Positions 59,249 through 64,000 of a stretch of DNA of 64,000 nucleotides are shown here, piece by piece. A program made the position numbers and the translations under genes. A model generated the notes under the pieces. It worked only from the letters and a program-made list of their open reading frames with translations, was not told where the DNA came from and ran no database searches. The DNA is from Myxococcales bacterium. GTDB lineage: Bacteria > Myxococcota_A > Polyangia > Haliangiales > Haliangiaceae. Location: contig JADKKI010000009.1 of assembly GCA_016720595.1 (NCBI GenBank), forward strand, positions 1-64,000, given 5' to 3'. How positions within the stretch are numbered: position 1 is the stretch's first letter; each line of letters begins with the position of its first letter.

Positions 59249-60697
59249 CTATGGCTTGCGCTCGTATGCTCCGATGTCGATCTGTGCGCCCTGAGGTCTC
59301 AGGGTGCCTTCGAAATCGTGATCGGTACTGATTCCGAGGGATGGCACGGCGGCGTTCAGCGCGGGGCTTCCTGCAGCCAAGTGAAAGTCATGACTGTCTG
59401 GCGCCACAAGCTTCGGATCTGTCACCTGGTTGGACGAGGGCAACGCTGACACCTGCGGGAAGACGATGTTGTGTGCCACCGAGCAGCCAGTGCAATCGAC
59501 GGCATCGTTGCTCGTCGCGGTCGTGGCAAGAAGGACGTTGTTCTCGATGAAAGTCAGGAAGGTGCCGGTGTTTCCGGTCGATGCAGGGTTCTCTCGATAG
59601 AGAGCGAGGCTCCGATGAAGAACAACGGTGTTGAAAGCAAAGACAGCGCGAGAGGTGGAACCGATCACGTCGCGTGGATCAAGGACGAGCCTGGCCTCGT
59701 CGAATACGGAGTTCGTGATGGAAAGTGAAACGCGGCGGCCGAGCAGGTACGCGGTGTTGGAACCGTTCTTCCCCACGAAGGAGGATCGATCCGCCATGAA
59801 CTCCGAATCATCCTCGACAAAGAGCAGCGGCGCATCGAGGCCTTCGAAGACGACCTGCGTTGCGCTGAGGACGCACCCCTGAGCGAAGAGCGAGGACTGG
59901 TTGGCGGAGGTGATAGTCAGATCTCGAAGGCGCAGGGTTCCGCCGAGTGGCGTGGTGTCGGTGCGACCTGATCCGCAATACATGGCGCCGCGCGAGAGAT
60001 CGAAATGGAGGCCTCGAATGGAGACATCCGAACCCCGAAGGAATTGCTGACCGCCAACCTCGGCTGCACTCAGGGTAGCGCCCGTACCTACGATCTTGAA
60101 CGTCCCACTCGACACATGAATCGACGTGAAGTACTCCGCCGGATTCAGGCGGACTGTGGACCGGAGAGGGTTCGAACTCGCGAGGGAGATTGCATGGTTC
60201 ACCGAACAAGGGTTCGCCTGGGTACACAAATCGGTATCGAGTCCGAGCGGCGTAGCGTACACAACCTCACTCGCCGCCAGGCACGCGCCCGCGTCAACGT
60301 CACAGACGGTGCTGGGACATTCGTCGTCGGTGCGGCACGCGCGGCACTGGTAGTTGGCACCATCATAGACTGGAGCCGGATTGTTGCACTGGGCGGTGCT
60401 CTCATAGCCCTTGCATTCAGACGCACCCTGGGCGCAGCCATGCTCGCACTGGAGCAGGTCGTAGTCGTTTCCGGTGGAGTTACACCGAATCGCCTGGTCC
60501 CCGCGGCACGCGATGAACTCGGCAGCGCTGCATGCGACCGCGATACAGGTGTCCGGCTCACCCTCGAGGGCTCCATCGACGTCACAGAACGGCAGGGAGG
60601 GGTCTGTGCACAACCCATCACCACACGACCGCGGATTCGGCCGGGTACACGAGACCGCAACGGCAAGCAACGACCACAACGCCACGCGACGGAGCAT
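59249..60697 (-). CDS. Cys-rich/beta-helix lipoprotein, lower GC than neighbours (482 aa)
   Basis: ATG 60697 gives MLRRVALWSLLAVAVSCTRP, lipobox V-S-C. Residues 22-140 are Cys-rich (SCGDGLCTDPSLPFCDVDG, AEFIACRGDQAIRCN, CEHGCAQGASECKG, RACRTDDECPSTVCD), a myxobacterial extracellular module. Residues 150-480 read as a right-handed parallel beta-helix (NPLRSTVRLNPAEYFTSIHV, GSDVSIRGLHFDL, GTLRLRDLTITSANQSSLF, FIENNVLLATT) ending DIGAYERKP. The coding sequence is visibly less GC-rich than its neighbours, about 50 percent in the 60 bases from 59581 by hand count, which suggests recent acquisition. Function not known. Confidence 0.8.
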   Translation of the reverse strand: MLRRVALWSLLAVAVSCTRPNPRSCGDGLCTDPSLPFCDVDGALEGEPDTCIAVACSAAEFIACRGDQAIRCNSTGNDYDLLQCEHGCAQGASECKGYESTAQCNNPAPVYDGANYQCRACRTDDECPSTVCDVDAGACLAASEVVYATPLGLDTDLCTQANPCSVNHAISLASSNPLRSTVRLNPAEYFTSIHVSSGTFKIVGTGATLSAAEVGGQQFLRGSDVSIRGLHFDLSRGAMYCGSGRTDTTPLGGTLRLRDLTITSANQSSLFAQGCVLSATQVVFEGLDAPLLFVEDDSEFMADRSSFVGKNGSNTAYLLGRRVSLSITNSVFDEARLVLDPRDVIGSTSRAVFAFNTVVLHRSLALYRENPASTGNTGTFLTFIENNVLLATTATSNDAVDCTGCSVAHNIVFPQVSALPSSNQVTDPKLVAPDSHDFHLAAGSPALNAAVPSLGISTDHDFEGTLRPQGAQIDIGAYERKP

Positions 60698-60740
60698 GCC
60701 TCTAGCATCCGCGAGAATTCATCGCCTGTCGATGGCGGCG

Positions 60741-63700
60741 CTATTCGACGATCACCTTGTCGCTCGCTCCGCGCCCGAACGTCTCGGGCATGTACATCTC
60801 CTCGGCCTTCGGCGGCGGGACGATTGAACGTTCCCGGCGTGGTGGCGCGCGTCACATACGCGTACGCGTGCACGCCCTCGGCGAGCTCCTGGGTGAACGC
60901 CTCGACGCGCTCGTCGCGCAGGTTCTGGTGCTCGTACCACGGGCCATACCACCACCAGTACGCCACGCCCGGAGGTCTCGTCGGTGTCGCTCGCGTCCGC
61001 GGGCAGCGCCGGCTGGCCTGCGAGCGCGGGGTTCAGGATCCTCGAGCCCCGCGGGGAGACGGGATCGACGAGCGCCACGTGGTACCGGCGGTTCTCGTTC
61101 ACCATCGAGAGCTTCGCGCGCACGCGCGCGCCCATATGATGTGCCAGGTCGCATCGGGGCCGCGGCGGACGTCCTTCGGATCATCGACGCCCTCGTAGGT
61201 CGCTCGACGACGAACCCGTATCGGCGGCCGCGAGGCTCAGGAAGAGGGCGCATAGGTCATGCCGATCCGGTAGTAGAGCCGGCCGGTGCCGTCCTTCTGG
61301 ATCGTCAGCGCCTGCTGGTCGTGCGCGGCCACAGCAGTCATCGGCACGTTGATCTGGATGTACTTGGCGTAGCGGCCGCGGCACGGGAGCTCTCAGGCGG
61401 AGTCGTTGCCCAGCCACACACGCGCGCCGAAGTTCGGCGTGACCTTCTCGTAGGTCTGGAAGTAGAGGTCGAGGGCGAGGAGGGCGAACGCATTCTCCTG
61501 CGTGTTGAGCCAGTGGCCGGCGCTCCGGTGGGCGAGGAGGCCGGTGACGAGCTTCGGGATCAGATCCAGATCCGGCTGCTCGAGGATCAGCGCCTCGAGC
61601 ATCACCGCGTCGACGCGCCGATCGCTCGCGAGCAGCAGATAGCTGCCATCGCGATAGCTGGTGGTGAAGTTCGCCGCCCCGCGGTCTCGGACACCTTGTT
61701 TGAGGGCGTGGCGCACGATCGCCTTGCGCTGCGCGGCGCCGCGGGGTTCCCGGCGAACACCGAGAGCAGCCATCCGTTGGTCTCCATCGCGAGCTTCTCG
61801 ACGCCGCCGGCGTCCGGCGATCAGCTTCTGGCCTTCGCGATGTCGAGATCGCCGAGGAGCTTGCGCACGTAGAGCGCGTACGCGGAGATCAGAGCGGCGG
61901 ACCTCGGGGGAATAGTGGATCGTGTAGTGGGCCTCGATGTCGCGGAGGAAGGCGAGCGCCCGCTGGACCATCGCGGCGGGCACCGGATAGCCCTTCGCCT
62001 TGGCGCGGGCGAGCGCGCTCGCGACGTGCACCGAGAGGTAGGCACCGGAGGGATAGTTGCGCTCCCAGTAGGCGAAGCCCCCGTCGGCGTTCTGCATCTG
62101 CGCGAGGTGTGCGAGATCGGCGGTGATGCTCGCCTCCATCGCGCCGCGCGAGGGCATGTCCTTGACCTTGAACGCCTCGAGCACGTCGCGGAGCGCCGCG
62201 ATCGCGAGCATCCGGCTGCTGCGCTGCTCGGCGCAGTCGTACGGATAGTGGACGAGGTAGAGCATCGCGTCTGTCAGCGCCTGGAGGTTGGTGGAGGCCG
62301 CGGTGATCTCGAGGCCGCCGAACGACGGCACGACCTTGCCGGGCAGGGCGATCGGCTGGGCCATCGCGCCGTCGTCGATCACGCCGTAGGTCGCGAACGC
62401 CTCGGTGGTGGCGGGTGTCCACACCGGGATCGCGAGCTCGGCGGCATCGCTTGTCCCGCGCCGGCGGAGCCTTACGATCTCGGGCGCGCCCGTACCCGCG
62501 AGCTCGGCGGCGGCGGGGAACTGCACCTCCACGCGATCGTTCGCGGAGCGGTGACCGAGCGGCCCGCGCCATCGGTGAGCGCGAGGTTGGTGGCGGCGAT
62601 CGCGAGGCGCACCGTCATCGGCGCGTCGGTCTGGTTCTGCACCACGACGGGGAGCTGGAACGTATCGCCGAAGTTGAGGAACCGCGGCGGGCTCGGCCGC
62701 ACCATCAGCGGGAGCCGCGCGGTGATCGCGCTCTCGCCCTTGCCGAACTGCTGCGCACCAGCGACCGCGATCACGATCACGCGATAGCGCGTGAGGTTGT
62801 CGGGCATCGCGAGCTCGACGGTGGCCTTGCCGTTCGCATCGTCGCTGACCTGGGGCACGAACGCGGCGAGCGGGTTGAGTTCGAGCGCACCGCGATCCGG
62901 GGTGTTCGGCGCCGGCTCGAAAGCGCACTGCTGCCGAGGAACCCCGGCGCTGCGGGCCTGGGCGATCGCCTCCTGTCGTGTGACGTTCGGGTCCTCGTCG
63001 CGGAGGAGCGCCTCGTTCTGCGACCCCGAGCGCTTCTCGTCCTTCTTCCCCATCCTCCCTTCCTCGAGCGCCATCGCGGTGCCAGTGCCGTCTGGCTGGT
63101 CGCTGTCATACTGGGCGTCATCGTCGGCCTCGATGTTGCCGCCCCTCGCCTTCGGTGGCGGCGGCGCGCCAGGACCGCTGGGGCTGGGCAGCTTCGCGAG
63201 CTTGACGTCGGCGCGCGAGAACCGATCCTGCGAATCGGTGCCGCGCATCGCATAGAACGTGTCGATCGGAGTTCCGAACTGCGCATCCGCGAGCGCGAGG
63301 ATCGCCTCGTCCACCACGATGACGGCCGCCTCGGCGTCGGCGACCGGCTTGCCCGCGGCGTCGCGGATCTCCACGGCGAGCGAGGTCTTTGCGGCAGGCG
63401 AGACCTTGGGTGCCGCCGGCGTGACGGTGATCGCGAGCGTGCGATGGCGCGGCGGGATCGGGAGGTTGACGGTGCCCGACGCGAACGCGGGCCGCTTTGG
63501 CTTCGTTGGATCGGGCCGACCCTGATCGTCCGCGCGCACGGCCATCCCCACGAGATCCACCCGGACATGCAGATTCGGGGTCATCGGATCGGTGATCGGG
63601 ACGGTGACGATCTTGGTCGGCCCGTCGAGCGTGATCCCTCTCGAGCTGGACGATGCCGCTGCGCCGCCAGCTCAGCACGCCCTCGGCGGATAGAACGGCG

Positions 63701-64000
63701 TCTGGATCAGCACCTCGGCGGTATTGCCTTTCTCGACGAACGGCCGCTTCGCCTTGAGCCCGACATAGAGCGACGACGGATGCACCACGAGCGAGGTCTG
63801 TGCGGACCAGGCTTGCCGGTTGACGTCGGTGACCGTGGCCGCGGTGGTCACCGACATCGGCGTGGCCGGATTCGCGGACAGGAAGTCGAGATGGAGCGTG
63901 TGCTCGCCCACCGCATCGGTCTTGCCTTCGAGACTCCAGCTCGAGGTGCCGCGATTTGCGCCCGTGCGGTACCTGCCGCCGAGGTACGCCTCGTCGTCGT
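60741..64000 (-). pseudogene. Alpha-2-macroglobulin family protein (YfaS-like), partial and frameshifted
   Basis: Bacterial A2M traps proteases that attack the envelope. The N-terminus lies beyond the window. Reading leftwards across several frames: MG domains (LHLDFLSANPATPMSVTTAA, SLYVGLKAKRPFVEKGNTAE), a macroglobulin region with DAEAAVIVVDEAILALAD and FYAMRGTDSQDRFSRADV, a long acidic and Gly-rich insert (bait-like), the MG/TED core LPLMVRPSPPRFLNFGDTFQ, the thioester YPYDCAEQRSSR (C-x-E-Q), helical TED segments (QMQNADGGFAYWERNYPSGA, KGYPVPAAMVQRALAFLRDI), and the C-terminal domain ending PKAEEMYMPETFGRGA, SDKVIVE, TAG at 60741-60743. About ten indels split it. The Cys-Glu-Gln thioester is retained, so the native gene should code for a covalent trap. 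Confidence 0.75.

Overview
The window looks like Myxococcota (myxobacterial) DNA, probably Polyangia. It is very GC-rich. It encodes a MYXO-CTERM sorting tail (58478-59194), a six-copy myxobacterial Cys-rich (DUF4215) repeat protein (9314-11608), a Hanks-type kinase (30233-31300), and an unusually high density of secreted proteins and lipoproteins, several with Asp/Ala/Pro-rich linkers after the lipobox. The family-level placement is inference only. No rRNA, tRNA, CRISPR array, phage or intact insertion sequence was found.

Sequence quality differs by region. From 1 to about 6.5 kb, and again from about 60.7 kb to the end, every recognisable gene is broken by several single-base indels: M13 peptidase, Bax inhibitor-1, Hsp70-like ATPase, an Asp/Lys-repeat protein and an AgmX/TonB-like protein at the left, and alpha-2-macroglobulin at the right. 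From about 6.5 to 60.7 kb genes are intact and tightly packed, apart from a frameshift in a CDP-alcohol phosphatidyltransferase gene, a likely poly-G slip in an FAD monooxygenase gene, a YbjQ remnant, and a low-complexity poly-G block at 57.27 kb. The indel zones look more like consensus error than biology.

Layout. 6.4-16.5 kb: lipoproteins, a DUF4215/lamin-tail surface protein, a beta-barrel protein, an L,D-transpeptidase and a site-2-protease-like M50 peptidase with a tandem-repeat N-terminus. 16.5-24.7 kb: a TetR regulator with a palindromic operator; two convergent intergenic regions holding five copies of a 45-bp REP-like element; a lytic transglycosylase, an EEP-family enzyme, a sugar dehydrogenase, a receptor-like N-terminal fragment and a cyclophilin. 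25-38 kb: DUF4336, HDOD, LysR, PD40, a Ser/Thr kinase, a family-B DNA polymerase, a divergent NmrA/LysR pair and a Rieske protein. 38-47 kb: metX, DUF2505, a CDP-alcohol phosphatidyltransferase, a lipoprotein with a C-terminal pilin-like domain, a class II amidotransferase, the minCDE operon and an extensin-like protein. 47-60.7 kb: beta-helix lipoproteins, an M23 peptidase, a 1183-residue TPR protein, FAD monooxygenase, recQ, msrA, a TerB-like protein, a double-glycine-leader M15-like protein and a MYXO-CTERM protein.

Two themes link dispersed genes. At least five proteins are peptidoglycan-active or resemble such enzymes (L,D-transpeptidase, lytic transglycosylase, extensin-like, M23, M15-like). 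Three small unlinked genes (8897-9148, 23045-23338, 57928-58257) share a 20-21-residue leader ending L-x-x-V-[T/A]-G-G, like the double-glycine leaders removed by C39 peptidase/ABC exporters, but carry unrelated cargos. This dispersed leader family is the best candidate here for an undescribed secretion or toxin system; no exporter is encoded in the window.
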